Shown here: positions 15,393-15,669 of the stretch, piece by piece | Position numbering within the stretch: the stretch's first letter is position 1 | Layout: each line of letters starts with the position of its first letter | Source: Holophagaceae bacterium | GTDB lineage: Bacteria; Acidobacteriota; Holophagae; Holophagales; Holophagaceae | Length of the DNA: 15,669 nt | Direction: 5' to 3' | NCBI GenBank assembly: GCA_025355915.1 | Contig: JANXYT010000191.1 | Span: 1 to 15,669 of the forward strand | Made by a program: the position numbers and the translations under genes | The notes under the pieces: generated by a model | Told to the model about the DNA's origin: nothing | Seen by the model: only the letters and a program-made list of their open reading frames with translations | Databases searched by the model: none

Positions 15393-15669
15393 ATGGGAAC
15401 AGGAAGAACAGGAATACGTCTTGCCGCCATACAAGGAATGGCCATTGCTGGAATGTTGATTTTAAGTGCCTGTGGAGGAAGCAGTAACACCAATGGGGCC
15501 GGCACCCAAGCCGTGACGCCCACGCCAGCCAGCCCCGTAGGTGTCACCTTGGTCGGCGCCCCCGCCGATATCGGTATCGGTGAGGCTTTACCCGTCACGG
15601 CCCAGGTTCTGGGGTCCACCAGCACCTCCGTCACCTGGACGGTGGATGACATCCAGAACGGCAATAGCG
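15393..15669 (+). CDS. Lipoprotein with probable Ig-like domain (3' end cut by window edge)
   Basis: The first 92 codons of a gene that leaves the right edge. GGAGG lies 5 nt before ATG 15393. The N-terminus is a lipoprotein signal peptide: R5 and R9, a hydrophobic stretch (MAIAGMLILSA) and the lipobox LSAC with Cys27, followed by a GGSSNTNG linker. From about residue 45, PVGVTLVGAPADIGIGEAL and VTAQVLGSTSTSVTWTVDD have the spacing of a bacterial Ig-like repeat of the type found in secreted and surface proteins. It is expected to be anchored in an envelope membrane. It is driven by a perfect sigma-54 promoter, so its production is probably tied to the regulator encoded just upstream. The overall function cannot be told from this fragment. 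Confidence 0.8.
   Translation, partial: MGTGRTGIRLAAIQGMAIAGMLILSACGGSSNTNGAGTQAVTPTPASPVGVTLVGAPADIGIGEALPVTAQVLGSTSTSVTWTVDDIQNGNS

Noticed and set aside
15326..15664. Minus-strand frame of 112 codons at the right edge
   Set aside because: It opposes a plus-strand gene with a sigma-54 promoter, ribosome site and lipoprotein signal peptide.

Overview
This window is high-GC bacterial DNA carrying housekeeping genes, a cell-surface glycan cluster and a sigma-54 regulatory module. No rRNA, tRNA, CRISPR array, insertion sequence or phage gene was seen. The gene mix (ResB-type cytochrome c biogenesis beside an NVNRWRGQ-motif lipoprotein, a long-form aromatic amino acid hydroxylase with its pterin dehydratase, many sigma-54 elements and Ig-like lipoproteins) would suit a Gram-negative bacterium such as an Acidobacteriota of the Holophaga/Geothrix type. 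That placement is inference from gene content and should be held loosely.

All genes from position 1 to about 10.8 kb are on the minus strand. Read in the direction of transcription they are: a UDP-sugar dehydrogenase (WbpO/TviB type), a UDP-sugar 4-epimerase (WbpP/TviC type) and a GT4 glycosyltransferase, which are tightly packed; then a dehydrogenase-like protein with a LytTR-like C-terminus; then a DegT-family aminotransferase and a PglC-like phosphoglycosyl transferase, which are coupled. Next come an aromatic amino acid hydroxylase and pterin carbinolamine dehydratase overlapping by ATGA, and finally a proline-rich lipoprotein overlapping a ResB-like gene that runs off the left edge. The glycan genes fit a lipid-linked oligosaccharide that starts with an amino sugar placed on undecaprenyl phosphate and uses UDP-HexNAc uronic acid (probably UDP-GalNAcA) as a building block. 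The 4,6-dehydratase, acetyltransferase, flippase, polymerase and ligase are not in the window.

From about 11.3 kb onward genes are on the plus strand: an exported, probably membrane-anchored parallel beta-helix protein, a small soluble histidine-kinase-like protein with a badly eroded ATP-binding domain, an NtrC-family sigma-54 activator with an intact GAFTGA loop, and the start of an Ig-like-domain lipoprotein. The last gene has a textbook -24/-12 promoter (TGGCAC-N5-TTGC). Three copies of an ATTCYRGRAT-like dyad lie 90 to 150 bp upstream of its expected start site, where an enhancer-binding protein would sit.

The two most unusual items are the dehydrogenase/LytTR-like fusion inside the glycan cluster, which looks like a regulator built on a metabolic enzyme fold, and the compact sigma-54 module with a degenerate kinase partner.
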